Below, piece by piece: positions 1-8,607 of a stretch of DNA of 64,000 bases (position 1 is the first letter of the stretch; each line of letters begins with the position of its first letter). The position numbers and the translations under genes were made by a program. This stretch comes from a bacterium (GTDB taxonomy: Bacteria > Desulfobacterota > JAPLJL01), in assembly GCA_028713675.1 (NCBI GenBank), contig JAQTNV010000006.1:26611-90610 (forward strand), given 5' to 3'. A model generated the notes under the pieces. The model searched no databases, was not told the DNA's origin, and saw only the letters and a program-made list of their open reading frames with translations.

Positions 1-807
1 GGATTTACCCTCCGGTCCGGGGTTGATGGAAGTTTCGAGTTTATGAGCCACTTTCATCTTCAGGGATTCCGCCTTCGCTTCCCCTTCAGTGAATTCCTTT
101 TCCATCACCAGGAAATATTCCTTTTTCCCTCCCTGCGTTTCTTTTTCTTCGAAAGCGGTCTCGAATCCCAGTTCCTTGACCCGGTTCATATCTTTAAGCA
201 TGGATTTCAAATCAGGGTATTCGCCGATTTGCAGCCTGAGTTGACCCGGTTTTTTTCCGGCCGGGACTTTGGCCGCCTCTTCCGTTTTCGGCGGAGTCGT
301 GATCGCGACGGCTTCCGATTCGGCCTTGACCGGGGCGGGTTTAGTTTCCTCCGCTTTTCCCGGGGCAATTTCAGCCGTTTCGGTTTTCTTGGGCTCGGCC
401 TTGGCTTCTTTCTCTTTCCCGGAAGCGGTTTTAGCCTCCAGCGCGTTTTTCTCCGGGGATGTTTTGGACTTGGGAACCGCGGCCTCCGCCTTGGGTTGGG
501 ATTCGGCGGTTTTAACCGGCGGCTTGGCCTCCGGGGCTGATTTCTCAGTCAAATCCTGTGAAGGCAAGAGAGAGGGTTCCGAGCCAACTCCGGACGGGTT
601 CGCTCCAGCCGGCATATTCTCTTCGGCGTTAAATGCGGATTCCGGAACCCGGGCGTTTTGAACCGGCGGTTTTTTATCCGGAGCGGCGGTCTCGTTATGA
701 TGGAAGATAGAATAAGAAATAATGGTGCTCAGAATAAACATCACGGCCCCGATCAGGATCAGGGCTTTCCGGGATATACCTCCCGTATTTGTTCCCACTT
801 CAGGCAA
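1..807 (-). CDS. SPOR-like envelope protein, C-terminus cut by window edge
   Basis: A minus-strand reading frame is open from the window edge to an in-frame TAG just upstream of 807. The best start is TTG at 807 with AGGA about five bases before it; GTG at 798 is the alternative. The protein has a short cytoplasmic N-terminus, one hydrophobic segment (about residues 14-34), a long Ala/Pro/Lys/Glu-rich linker, and a C-terminal part beginning about residue 190 that alternates short beta-like stretches and charged helices (motifs LRLQIGEYPDL, KKEYFLVMEKEF, EGEAKAESLK). This architecture, inner-membrane anchor plus flexible linker plus small C-terminal domain, is that of SPOR-domain cell-division proteins that bind denuded peptidoglycan. 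The match is by architecture and loose pattern only. The true C-terminus lies outside the window. Confidence 0.6.
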   Translation of the reverse strand, partial: MPEVGTNTGGISRKALILIGAVMFILSTIISYSIFHHNETAAPDKKPPVQNARVPESAFNAEENMPAGANPSGVGSEPSLLPSQDLTEKSAPEAKPPVKTAESQPKAEAAVPKSKTSPEKNALEAKTASGKEKEAKAEPKKTETAEIAPGKAEETKPAPVKAESEAVAITTPPKTEEAAKVPAGKKPGQLRLQIGEYPDLKSMLKDMNRVKELGFETAFEEKETQGGKKEYFLVMEKEFTEGEAKAESLKMKVAHKLETSINPGPEGKS

Positions 808-938
808 TGGTTTCCTCGGTTTCCCCTATTTTCTCAAATCCACATTTTTAATCAATTAAAATCAGAGATTGCTTATTAATTCTTGCTTCTCCCGGCTTTT
901 TTACCTTCCACCTTTGACCTTTCACCTTTAACCTTCTT

Positions 939-2414
939 TTAAATGACCGCCGCCTTGATCATCTCGGTGGAGCCGGGGTGATCCGGATCCCCGGCGGTAA
1001 TCACGATCCGGCTGCCGGGTCTGGCGAGGCCGAGTTCCAGCACCACCCTCCGGGCAATTTCGACAATGTTGCCGGTGAGGTTTGCTTCATTGACCAATAC
1101 CGGGATCACCCCGAAGCTGATCGCCAGCTGACGAATAGTCTTCTCGTTGCGGCTCAAGGCCAGAATCGGCATAAAGGTTCGAAAACGGGAGATCAAACGC
1201 GGGGTTCTTCCGGATCGGGTCGGGACCACGAAAAGCCGGGCCCCCAGATCCTGCGCCATTACCGCCGCCGCATGGCTCACCGATTCCGGGATGGAATTCT
1301 CCGCCGAGAGCGCGGAATCCTCCCAGCCTCCCTCCCCCGGAACAAACCCGGGCCGGGCCAGGGCCCAGCTGAACAATTCCTTCCCCCCGCCCGATCGGCC
1401 CTGGAGTGACTTCTCAATGGAGTCGGCGATCCGCGCCATCATTTTTACCGCTTCCACCGGATAGTTGCCGACCGTGGTTTCATCCGAAAGCATGACCGCG
1501 TCGGTCCCGTCGATGATAGCGTTGGCCACGTCGGAAACCTCGGCCCGGGTCGGGCGGGGATTCTCCATCATCGAACGGAGCATCTGGGTGGCCGTGATCA
1601 CCGGCTTGCCGGCCTGGCGGGATTGGGAAATCAGGCTCTTCTGGACGATGGGAACCTCCTCGAGCGGGATTTCCACCCCCAGGTCGCCCCGGGCTACCAT
1701 CAACCCGTCGGCGGAATTCAAGATCCACTTGATCCGACCCACCGCCTCTGGCCGCTCGATCTTGGCGATCACGGGAATATCCGACCCCATCTCCCGCAGG
1801 AGACGCTTGGCTTCATTGACATCATCGGGACCCCGGACAAAAGAAAGGGCGAAATAATCCAAGCCGGTCTTCACCCCGAATTCGAGGTCCTCCCGGCCCC
1901 GGCCTTCCAGAGGGTCGATCTGCAGGGCGGAACCGGGCAGGTTGATCCCCTTGCCCGAGGAAAGAACTCCCCCCACGGTCACCTGGCAAATCACCTTGTC
2001 GGGTTCGACTTCCATGACCTTGAGCGCGATCATCCCGTCGGCCAGCAGGATGGGATCATTCGGGTTCAGTGATTCGAAAAAGCGGCTGTCGCGGACGGGG
2101 ATTTCCCGCGGGGAGGAGGATCGGGACTGGCGGGTCAGGATAACCTCCGCTCCCAGGACCAGGTCAATCGTTTTACCCTCGATCTCGCCGACCCGGAACT
2201 TGGGGCCGGAAATATCCCCGAACACTGCCACCGGCCGGCCCACTTTCGCCACGGTTTCCCGAGACAGCCTGACCATTTCCGTCTGGGATTCCCTGGTTCC
2301 ATGGGCCAGGTTAATCCGGATCGCGTCCGCACCCGCCTCCAGAATCTGGGTCAGCACCTCCGGGGAATTGGACTTGGGACCTAGAGTAATGATGATTTTG
2401 GTGAAGCGAGTCAT
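939..2414 (-). CDS. pyk: Pyruvate kinase
   Basis: Catalyses phosphoenolpyruvate + ADP to pyruvate + ATP, the last step of glycolysis, in the cytoplasm. The 491-residue length is normal. Visible motifs: GDISGPKFR (66-74), the active-site KIERPEA (218-224), VARGDLGVE (240-248), TATQMLRSM (274-282), and PTRAEVSDVANAIIDGTDAVMLS (starting about 288), followed by a C-terminal allosteric-type domain (about 350-491). Two common signatures differ slightly: DISGPK for DIQGPK, and SDETTVG where most enzymes have SGETA.G. It starts at the ATG at 2414. It faces a run of minus-strand genes and appears to be a single transcript with the SPOR-like gene downstream. Confidence 0.95.
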   Translation of the reverse strand: MTRFTKIIITLGPKSNSPEVLTQILEAGADAIRINLAHGTRESQTEMVRLSRETVAKVGRPVAVFGDISGPKFRVGEIEGKTIDLVLGAEVILTRQSRSSSPREIPVRDSRFFESLNPNDPILLADGMIALKVMEVEPDKVICQVTVGGVLSSGKGINLPGSALQIDPLEGRGREDLEFGVKTGLDYFALSFVRGPDDVNEAKRLLREMGSDIPVIAKIERPEAVGRIKWILNSADGLMVARGDLGVEIPLEEVPIVQKSLISQSRQAGKPVITATQMLRSMMENPRPTRAEVSDVANAIIDGTDAVMLSDETTVGNYPVEAVKMMARIADSIEKSLQGRSGGGKELFSWALARPGFVPGEGGWEDSALSAENSIPESVSHAAAVMAQDLGARLFVVPTRSGRTPRLISRFRTFMPILALSRNEKTIRQLAISFGVIPVLVNEANLTGNIVEIARRVVLELGLARPGSRIVITAGDPDHPGSTEMIKAAVI

Positions 2415-2532
2415 CTGACTGAGAGTATATTATTATTTTTAATTGATCAAGAAAATTCAGTTAATATTGATTATACGCCTAAGACATCGTTGCGCCTGAT
2501 TTCAGATTCGAAGTGCCAATTTTTATGATCGA

Positions 2533-3873
2533 CTATTCTTTTTTGACAGGATCCGGAAGCTCGCGGAGGGAGGATTCCAGCGGTTCGATTTCCTGGAGAT
2601 CTTTTTCCGGAGCCGCGGCTCCCAATTCCTTCAGTCTCCGGGCCCCGGGAACCACCCGGCTTTCCCAGGATCCCTGGGCGGAGTTAAAGGCCTTCATCGC
2701 CTTGCTGAGACCGTCACGGATTCCGTCCAGGTGCTCGGCAAACTTCACCACCCGGTCGAAAAGATCCGCCCCGGCCTCCCAGATTTTCCGGGAATTCTCG
2801 GCCACCTGCTGCTGCTGCCAGGTCAAAGCCACCGTCCGCAAAAGGGAAATCAGGGTGGTGGGGGTGGCCAGGATCACCCGGCTGATCATCCCGTCCTCGA
2901 TCAGGGCACGGTCCTGTTCCAGGGCCGCGCTGAAATAAGATTCCCCCGGCAGGAACAGGACCACGAAATCGGGGGTGGGATTGAACTGGTTCCAGTAGGC
3001 CTTGGAACCCAGGGCTTTCATATGATCCCGCACCGCCTGGGAATGACGGGCGATCTGGGCTTTTCTTTTTTCCTCACTGTCGGCTTCCATGGCTTCCAGG
3101 TAAGCCTTAAGGGGAACCTTGGCGTCCACCACCACGGTCCTTCCCCCGGGAAGCTTCACGATCAAATCCGGGCGCTTGCGGCCTTCCTCGCTGTCCACCG
3201 AAGGCTGTTCGGCAAAATCACAGTACTGCGACATCCCCGCCACTTCCACCACCCTTTTCAGGGTGATCTCCCCCCAGCGGCCCCGCACCTGGGGCGTTTT
3301 CAGGGCCGAGACCAGGGCGCCGGTTTCCTTCTGGAGCTGTTCGTTGGATTTGCCGATATCCTCCAACTGTTTTTTCAGGCCTCCGTAGGCCTGCTGGCGG
3401 GCGTTTTCAAGTTCGCGGATCTGGGTTTCATACCGGGTCAGGGTTTCCTTCAGGGGTTTGATCATCCCTTCCACGGCCTCCTGGCGCTTCCCCAGGTCTC
3501 CCTTCGCGTCGGCCAGCACTTTTTCCAGCGTATTCCTGGACAGTTCGAGGAAAAGCTGGTTATTGCTCTTCAGGGCTTCCGCCGAAAGGGCGCTAAAAGT
3601 GTCGGTCAGCCGCCGGGTGGCTTCCTCCAGAAGTTTTTTCTGGTCCTCGATATTTTTAAACGCTTCCGCCAGCCGGGTTTCGGCGGTTACCCGGCCGGTC
3701 CTTTCCGTATCAAGATTCGCCTGGAGCTGGGCGATCGCGGCTTCCCGGGCCTGTACCTGGCCGCGCAATTCGTTCACCGTGCCTTCTAGAGATGCCCTCT
3801 GTGACCGCAAAAGGAGCCAGACGAGTACGCCCCCCAAAATAACGCCCGCGATTATTAATAAAGATTGAATCAT
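2533..3873 (-). CDS. rmuC: RmuC-family DNA recombination protein
   Basis: RmuC proteins are membrane-anchored coiled-coil proteins with a restriction-nuclease-like domain; in E. coli RmuC limits recombination at inverted repeats. This 446-residue protein has an N-terminal membrane segment (about 3-22), a long Glu/Lys/Gln-rich coiled coil (about 25-190), then the conserved core with GRWGEITLKRVVEVAGM, RPDLIVKLPGGRTVVVDAKVPL and LPGESYFSAALEQD. The VVVDAKVPL stretch carries the expected PD-(D/E)xK-like Asp and Lys. Length and order of parts match the family. It lies 118 bases from pyk on the same strand. A role connected with the many inverted repeats in this genome is only a thought. Confidence 0.93.
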   Translation of the reverse strand: MIQSLLIIAGVILGGVLVWLLLRSQRASLEGTVNELRGQVQAREAAIAQLQANLDTERTGRVTAETRLAEAFKNIEDQKKLLEEATRRLTDTFSALSAEALKSNNQLFLELSRNTLEKVLADAKGDLGKRQEAVEGMIKPLKETLTRYETQIRELENARQQAYGGLKKQLEDIGKSNEQLQKETGALVSALKTPQVRGRWGEITLKRVVEVAGMSQYCDFAEQPSVDSEEGRKRPDLIVKLPGGRTVVVDAKVPLKAYLEAMEADSEEKRKAQIARHSQAVRDHMKALGSKAYWNQFNPTPDFVVLFLPGESYFSAALEQDRALIEDGMISRVILATPTTLISLLRTVALTWQQQQVAENSRKIWEAGADLFDRVVKFAEHLDGIRDGLSKAMKAFNSAQGSWESRVVPGARRLKELGAAAPEKDLQEIEPLESSLRELPDPVKKE

Positions 3874-3939
3874 CCTGGTTTTTCTGGTTTGTTTAGTTTA
3901 CTTGGTTCATTTCGTTGGTAACAACCCAACCACCAAAAA

Positions 3940-3962
3940 CGCAGGCTAAAGCCTGCGGCTAC
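3940..3962. repeat. Palindromic repeat, GCAGGCT-AA-AGCCTGC family
   Basis: Seven-base perfect arms around AA at 3941-3956, followed by GGCTAC. Related copies occur at 5136-5188 (arms pulled apart) and 48556-48575 (GCAGCCT-AA-AGGCTGC, then GACTAC). A dispersed REP-like element. Confidence 0.7.
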
Positions 3963-3974
3963 AACTTTTTACTA

Positions 3975-4352
3975 TTACTTATTGCTGATCAACGGCAGAA
4001 CCTTTTCCACCCGGAAATACACCAGATACCTGGCCCCGGTTGAACTTTTGCCCCGGAAATCCTTCTTGCGGCGCAATCTCTCGATCAGGGGGCTGTTTTT
4101 CTCTTCCCCGATCCATTTTAAATACAATCTTTTCCCTTTGTACCCGGGCCCGTTTTCCATGAAAAGATAAGCCGCGGAGGGGTTGCCCAGAAGGTTCTTA
4201 TGGGTCAACCGATCGGCCATGATGAAAGCCAGGATTTTCTCATTAATAAAATGAGGGCGGGAATAGACCGCCACGTTGACCGTTCCCTTTTCATCAGCGG
4301 TAGCCAGGATTCCTCTACCTTCTGTTTTTTCAAAGTAATCAAATATTTCCAT
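3975..4352 (-). CDS. Pyridoxamine 5'-phosphate oxidase-like FMN-binding protein
   Basis: A 125-residue protein of the split-barrel flavin-binding fold. The N-terminal half shows the family pattern: GRGILATADEKGTVNVAVYSRPHF (from about residue 12), then KILAFIMADRLTHKNLLGNPSAAYLFM (from about 39), in which the T/S-H-K-N-L stretch usually contacts FMN phosphate. Members bind FMN, F420 or haem and range from oxidases to pure flavin carriers, so the substrate cannot be given. A GGGAGAAT ribosome binding site precedes the ATG at 4352. It sits among small minus-strand genes with no shared pathway. Confidence 0.85.
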   Translation of the reverse strand: MEIFDYFEKTEGRGILATADEKGTVNVAVYSRPHFINEKILAFIMADRLTHKNLLGNPSAAYLFMENGPGYKGKRLYLKWIGEEKNSPLIERLRRKKDFRGKSSTGARYLVYFRVEKVLPLISNK

Positions 4353-4421
4353 GTTTAATTCTCCCGATTAGCTTTAACTAATTATTGGATAAGTATTTTT
4401 GATAATTTCCCGGAACCCTGG

Positions 4422-4643
4422 TTACTTCCCGGATCCTTTCTTCCCAAACCCTTTCCCGAATTTATCCGAGTGAAGTTGCCCGCCGGTGGCCCAATTACTG
4501 CGGTCATATTCTTCGATCAGAACAGTCACCCATTCCGGCTTTACGTCCAATTCCCTGGCCACAATATCGGTAATGGCTTTAGCCAGTTTTCTTTTCTTCG
4601 TCACTGGTCGGCCTTTGGCCATTTTTACGGTCACAATCGGCAC
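4422..4643 (-). CDS. 4-oxalocrotonate tautomerase-family protein
   Basis: A 73-residue protein beginning Met-Pro-Ile-Val; after Met removal Pro1 is the catalytic base of this tautomerase superfamily. The start is GTG at 4643, chosen because AGGAGG lies five bases upstream and because only this start gives the N-terminal proline. The core (about 2-50) has the expected beta-alpha-beta pattern with KKRKLAKAITDIVARELDV and WVTVLIEEYDRSNWATGG. A Gly/Lys-rich tail follows. Natural substrate unknown; the family includes catabolic tautomerases and many orphans. Confidence 0.88.
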   Translation of the reverse strand: MPIVTVKMAKGRPVTKKRKLAKAITDIVARELDVKPEWVTVLIEEYDRSNWATGGQLHSDKFGKGFGKKGSGK

Positions 4644-4671
4644 TTCATCCTCCTACATTTGATCTATGAAT

Positions 4672-4729
4672 AGCATAGGGCATAGGGTAAAAAGCATGGG
4701 GCATGGGGCATGGGGCATGGAGCATGGTG
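4672..4729. repeat. Heptamer array GCATRGG
   Basis: At least seven copies of a 7-base unit, GCATAGG drifting to GCATGGG and GCATGGA, interrupted by one diverged unit. A second short array with ATGGACACT-like units follows at about 4797-4835. Neither encodes protein. The gap 4644-4843 otherwise holds nothing recognised. Confidence 0.8.
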
Positions 4730-4843
4730 TTAATAATCATCTGGCCTGTCGTGTCGTTTTGTTCTTTGTATTGAAGCATTCAATCTTGTTTTGACACGAT
4801 GGACTCAATGGACACTATGGACACTGTAGACGCTACGAACGCC

Positions 4844-5089
4844 TTACGACCCTTCCCCTTTGACCTTTGGCCCTTCATTATTTGCTTTTAAAAAATTGGC
4901 TTTGACCCATCCCCAATTTAGAATCAAATGAATAACGGCGAAAATCAGGAGCAGGACCCCTCCTAACTTATGAATGAGGGGTAACAAATCCGCATCAATA
5001 ATTATCTGCCCAATCCCGGTCAAGGCCTGGAAAATGAAAGCAAGAAAGAGAAGCAGATTAACGATTTTCAGTGCTTTAACCTTTTTCAT
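4844..5089 (-). CDS. Small membrane protein, DUF4405-like
   Basis: An 81-residue protein with two hydrophobic segments (about 10-32 and 40-62). The second contains two histidines in HKLGGVLLLIFAVIHLILNWGW, the spacing seen in DUF4405 and cytochrome b561-like bundles where such histidines bind haem. Here only two helices are present, so it may act as a dimer or bind nothing. The start ATG at 5089 follows AAGGGA. Function unknown; naming rests on the His-containing helix pattern. Confidence 0.7.
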   Translation of the reverse strand: MKKVKALKIVNLLLFLAFIFQALTGIGQIIIDADLLPLIHKLGGVLLLIFAVIHLILNWGWVKANFLKANNEGPKVKGEGS

Positions 5090-5135
5090 TCAAGTTCCCT
5101 TTCTGAATCTGGTGACAAGAACGATTTCAATTTTT

Positions 5136-5188
5136 CCGCAGGCTTCCCTCGGCCACAATGCCTCGGGATCTGAACGAAAAGCCTGCGG
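5136..5188. repeat. Inverted repeat CCGCAGGCTT / AAGCCTGCGG
   Basis: Ten-base perfect arms at 5136-5145 and 5179-5188 separated by 33 bases. The right arm and following GGCTAC match the palindrome at 3941. Next to it (5205-5224) are ACTGGYT heptamers. Confidence 0.65.
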
Positions 5189-5290
5189 CTACCGGCCCTC
5201 TGCTACTGGTTACTGGCTACTGTTTAAATCATTCTACTTAATTTCCAAATTACGATCTACCCTTGGGAAAAAGAACGTAGTATTTTTAAA

Positions 5291-6070
5291 ATGATGACGA
5301 AGAAGCCGCGCACTATCCCCGCCTCCAGGTTTTTCCCGCTGTTGATTATTTTTATTCTCTGGGAACTCGGCGCGTACTTTTCCCTGTTTTCCCCTGAGGT
5401 CTTCCCTCCGCCCTCCCGGGTTTTGAAAACCGCCCTGGAACTCCTGGTCCGGGGCCTTCCCCCCGGACACGGACTGCACCTTCACGCCGTTTACAGCCTG
5501 CTCCGGGTTTCGCTCGGTTTCGTGATCGCGCTTGCCCTGGCCCTGCCGCTGGGATTCCTTGCCGGCTGGTCTCCCGGATTCCACCGCGCCCTGAACCCGA
5601 TCGTCAACCTGATCCGGCCGATCCCGCCCCTGGCCTGGATCCCGGTCGCGGTCATCTGGTTCGGGATCGGACTCAAATCATCATCTTTTCTGATCGCCCT
5701 GGGGATTTTCTTTCCCGTCCTCCTGAATACCATCTCCGGGGTCCGGGGAGTAAACCCCGTTTATCTGGACGCCGCCCGCACGTTGGGAGCCGGGGAATTT
5801 TCCCTGATCACCAAGGTTCTCATCCCCGCGGCCCTGCCGATGGTCCTGACCGGCGTTCGGGTCGGACTGGGTGTGGGCTGGATGACACTGGTCGCGGCCG
5901 AATTAACCGGGGTCAGGTCAGGTTACGGACTGGGATTTATGATTATGACCGCCCGGGACCTGGGCAGGGTGGACGCCATTCTCGCCGGGATGGCCGCCAT
6001 CGGCCTGATCGGCTACCTGATGGACCGGACGATTCTTTTCCTGGAGCGGAAAACGTCTACAGCGTCCTGA
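5291..6070 (+). CDS. ABC transporter permease, NitT/TauT (SsuC/TauC) type
   Basis: A 259-residue integral membrane permease with about six transmembrane helices. The cytoplasmic coupling loop motif is visible as LDAARTLGAGEFSLITKVLIPAALP (about 156-180), the EAA-type loop that docks to the ATPase. Family members import sulfonates, taurine, nitrate, cyanate or thiamine precursors. The matching ATPase is at 7454-8212, but the two are separated by an oppositely transcribed oxidoreductase whose 3' end overlaps this gene by 14 bases. No substrate-binding protein gene is present nearby, so the substrate is unknown. Confidence 0.92.
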   Translation: MMTKKPRTIPASRFFPLLIIFILWELGAYFSLFSPEVFPPPSRVLKTALELLVRGLPPGHGLHLHAVYSLLRVSLGFVIALALALPLGFLAGWSPGFHRALNPIVNLIRPIPPLAWIPVAVIWFGIGLKSSSFLIALGIFFPVLLNTISGVRGVNPVYLDAARTLGAGEFSLITKVLIPAALPMVLTGVRVGLGVGWMTLVAAELTGVRSGYGLGFMIMTARDLGRVDAILAGMAAIGLIGYLMDRTILFLERKTSTAS

Positions 6071-7121
6071 GCACTTTATAAAGGTTGAAACTGCCTACCC
6101 CGGGGATACCGACTTTATCCCCTCTCATCATCTTCCCTCGGATGGATTCAGGCAGGGAGAGGAAGCGTTTGCCCCCCCTGACCCGAAGACGGGGTGGGAT
6201 CAGCTCCATTATCTTCCGCGCCCGGTAATTCATGGCAAAGTTCCGGCTGTAAAACTTGAAATCATTCCGGGCCTGCTCGGGTTCGTAAACCGCGCGGGCC
6301 GCGATCCGCCCGGAGAGTACCGCCCCGTTGATCCCGAAAAGGAAGATCGGGTCCATCATCCCCGCGAGCGTCCCGGCCAGGATCTTGTCCGCCGCGAACA
6401 GGCGCGGGCTCCGGGCGCTGCCCATCGGCACATAGTTGGTGCAGTGAAACCAGTCCGGGGTCTCGAGGTTCTCGTGCCGCTTGAGGAATTCCCGGCAGCG
6501 GTCCGCGTTCGCGCGGGGAATGTCGGAACGCTGGAAAAACATGCTGAAGAAGATCCCGTTGGTGACGGTGCTGTAGTAATAATCCCCGACGTAGGAATCG
6601 AAATAGACGACCACCTCGGGCTCCCTTTCCATGGGCATCCGGGTGGCCCAGCCGTAGCACTTCAGGGCGGGAATGCCGAGGGAGTGGAACATCTCCGGGA
6701 AAAGCCCGGAGGCGATGATGCTGCCCGGGGGCAGGTCCTGGTGTTTTTTGATCTGCTGGGAAAACTCGAATTTGATCCCGAGCTTCTGCGCCTCCTTATA
6801 AAGGTAAGTGTCGAAAGAGCTTTCCCGGGCCCCCCGTTCCACCGCGACCAGGTCGCTCGAGTCCAGCTCGTAGCCGTTCTCCCCGAAATAAACCCGGAAG
6901 CTCTTGGAGGGGCGGAAGTTCTGGGAGAGATCCATCCCAATGTATCTCCAGGCGGCCGGGCCGTCGATCGCGGTGGCGTGGGTGGAAGGATGAAAGTTCC
7001 CGAGCCCGCCGATCCCGGGTGCGCCGTCGAGGATGGTCACCTCGTAATCCCGCTTGGCGAGGTCGATCCCCGCGATCATCCCCGAGAGCCCCGCGCCTAA
7101 TATCTGTATTTTCTTGGCCAT
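6057..7121 (-). CDS. FAD-dependent oxidoreductase, geranylgeranyl-reductase-like
   Basis: A 354-residue flavoprotein. The N-terminus has the dinucleotide-binding Rossmann signature GAGLSGMIAGIDLAKRDYEV (8-27), followed by an acidic LD at the end of strand 2. A later GTLAGMMDPIFLFGINGAVLSGRIAA stretch (from about 265) is the second FAD contact, G-D/x-A-x-x-xxP-xxG-G/x-xxA-xxSG, with Asp retained. The pattern suggests the geranylgeranyl reductase/halogenase group of group A flavin enzymes, possibly reducing polyprenyl double bonds; a polyprenyl synthase lies at 8608. It converges on and overlaps the permease gene by 14 bases. The start ATG at 7121 has GGAGG upstream. Confidence 0.75.
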   Translation of the reverse strand: MAKKIQILGAGLSGMIAGIDLAKRDYEVTILDGAPGIGGLGNFHPSTHATAIDGPAAWRYIGMDLSQNFRPSKSFRVYFGENGYELDSSDLVAVERGARESSFDTYLYKEAQKLGIKFEFSQQIKKHQDLPPGSIIASGLFPEMFHSLGIPALKCYGWATRMPMEREPEVVVYFDSYVGDYYYSTVTNGIFFSMFFQRSDIPRANADRCREFLKRHENLETPDWFHCTNYVPMGSARSPRLFAADKILAGTLAGMMDPIFLFGINGAVLSGRIAARAVYEPEQARNDFKFYSRNFAMNYRARKIMELIPPRLRVRGGKRFLSLPESIRGKMMRGDKVGIPGVGSFNLYKVLRTL

Positions 7122-7453
7122 AACCCCTCCTCGAAATCCACTGCTGAAAATAACTCCTGAAAATCCTTTTTTATTCCCCCTATCCTAAAGGGGGATCACC
7201 GCCTGCAAAAACCAAAAGGAAAATACCATAATCTCCGGTTATTATAAATATCATTCCCATATAATTTATTTCTTTATACGGAGGTTCAATATTCTACTGA
7301 GAATCCCCCTTTATCCCCCTTTTCATAAAGGGGGATTACCTTACCCCCTCTTTGTTAAAAGAGGGGCTGGGGGAGATTTGCAAATTTATTTGGTGTTATT
7401 CCAAATTGCCAGCATATTGACACTGCCCCGGGTTTAATAGATTTATTTAACTG
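7122..7453. other. 332-base gap with three palindromic CCCCCTTTA elements
   Basis: No gene is visible. The gap holds TCCCCCT(n6)AGGGGGA near 7174-7194, a 12-base perfect inverted repeat ATCCCCCTTTAT (7303-7314 and 7326-7337), and CCCCTCTTT-GTTA-AAAGAGGGG (7346-7367). The rest is AT-rich and would hold the divergent promoters of the oxidoreductase and the ABC ATPase, but no clear promoter was picked out. Confidence 0.6.
7303..7367. repeat. Two adjacent perfect hairpins (CCCCCTTTAT and CCCCTCTTT)
   Basis: The first has 12-base perfect arms and an 11-base spacer; the second has 9-base perfect arms and a GTTA loop, 8 bases further on. They are 5' of the ABC ATPase, so they are unlikely to be its terminator. 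They look like dispersed palindromic repeats of the CCCCCTTT...AAAGGGGG type. Confidence 0.7.
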
Positions 7454-8212
7454 ATGAGTCTGATCCTGGAAAACATCTCCCAGGAATATCCCGGCCCGGG
7501 GGGAATCCCCACCCCGGCCCTCGACGGAATCAACCTGGAGCTCAAAAACGGCCGTTTTACCACGTTGATCGGGCCTTCCGGATGCGGGAAAACCACGCTG
7601 CTCAAGATCGCGGCCGGCCTGACCCGGCCCACCGCCGGCCGGGTTCTTCTGGATGGCGAGGAGGTCTCCAACCCCACCCCGAAAATCGGTTTGGTTTTCC
7701 AGGAGTTCGCCCTCTTCCCCTGGAGAACCATTCTTCAGAACATCGAGTTCGGTCTGGAAATGCAGGGGATCAGGTCATCCGAGAGGAAAAAACAGGCCCG
7801 GGAGCTGATGAGGAAAACCGAAATTTCCGGATTTGAGAGTCATTTTCCCTCCCAGCTCTCCGAAGGCATGCAGCAGCGGGTGGCCATCGCCCGGACCCTG
7901 GCCGCGCATCCCCGGGTCATCCTGATGGACGAACCCTTCGGGGCCCTGGATTCCCAGACCCGCAATTCCATGCAGGAATTTCTGCTCAAGCTTTTCCGGG
8001 ATGAACACCCCACCATCCTGTTCGTCACCCACAACATTGACGAGGCCGTTTTTTTGAGCCAAACCGTGATCGGCCTCTCCCAGCGCCCGGGGCGGATCCG
8101 GGCCGAGTTTTCAATCGACCTGGCCCACCCCCGCGAACGGACCTCCCTGGAATTCAATAACTATCGCCGCGAAATCCTGGATTTTCTCGACCGGGAAAGA
8201 AAAGCGTTATAA
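7454..8212 (+). CDS. ABC transporter ATP-binding protein, NitT/TauT type
   Basis: A 252-residue nucleotide-binding protein that would energise the permease at 5291-6070. Walker A is GPSGCGKTT (40-48), Q-loop FQE (82-84), signature LSEGMQQR (135-142), Walker B VILMDEP (155-161) and H-loop His193 in FVTHNIDEAV. The second signature residue is Ser-Glu rather than the usual Ser-Gly, a small deviation that occurs in the SsuB/TauB group. Subfamily assignment rests on length and on the FALFPWRTILQN stretch after the Q-loop. It is transcribed alone, away from its permease. Confidence 0.92.
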   Translation: MSLILENISQEYPGPGGIPTPALDGINLELKNGRFTTLIGPSGCGKTTLLKIAAGLTRPTAGRVLLDGEEVSNPTPKIGLVFQEFALFPWRTILQNIEFGLEMQGIRSSERKKQARELMRKTEISGFESHFPSQLSEGMQQRVAIARTLAAHPRVILMDEPFGALDSQTRNSMQEFLLKLFRDEHPTILFVTHNIDEAVFLSQTVIGLSQRPGRIRAEFSIDLAHPRERTSLEFNNYRREILDFLDRERKAL

Positions 8213-8296
8213 CGAGCCTTGGTTTCGGCATTTTCGGCTTGACAGGGCTGGAAAGGCAAGACTAATCTTTACCCGATTTTAAAAATGAGGTGAAAA

Positions 8297-8593
8297 ATGA
8301 ACGACGAAAAAAAGGAAATGAAAATCCAGATTCAGCTGGACGAACACCTGGCCCAGGGCACTTACATAAACATGGCCGCGGTTAACCATACCCAGACCGA
8401 GTTCATCATGGATTTTATCTTTCTCCAGCCCCAGGCTCCGCGCGGACGGGTCCAGGCTCGGATAATATCCAGCCCGATTCATACCAAGCGGCTGCTCCAG
8501 GCCCTGGAAGAAAACATCCGCAAATACGAGGACCGGTTCGGAGAAATCAAGCTTCCTCCTCCCTCCGCCGCCAAAACCGAGTTCTTCCATTAA
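8297..8593 (+). CDS. DUF3467-family protein
   Basis: A 98-residue protein matching the DUF3467 pattern almost throughout: IQLDEHLAQGTYINMAAVNH (about 12-31), TEFIMDFIFLQPQAPRGRV, ARIISSPIHTKRLLQALEEN (about 55-74), then KYEDRFGEI. The family is widespread in anaerobic bacteria and has no known function; the pattern is soluble alpha/beta with no catalytic signature. GAGGTG precedes the ATG. Fifteen bases separate it from the polyprenyl synthase downstream, so the two are likely co-transcribed. Confidence 0.88.
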   Translation: MNDEKKEMKIQIQLDEHLAQGTYINMAAVNHTQTEFIMDFIFLQPQAPRGRVQARIISSPIHTKRLLQALEENIRKYEDRFGEIKLPPPSAAKTEFFH

Positions 8594-8607
8594 GATATTA
8601 CCGGTAT

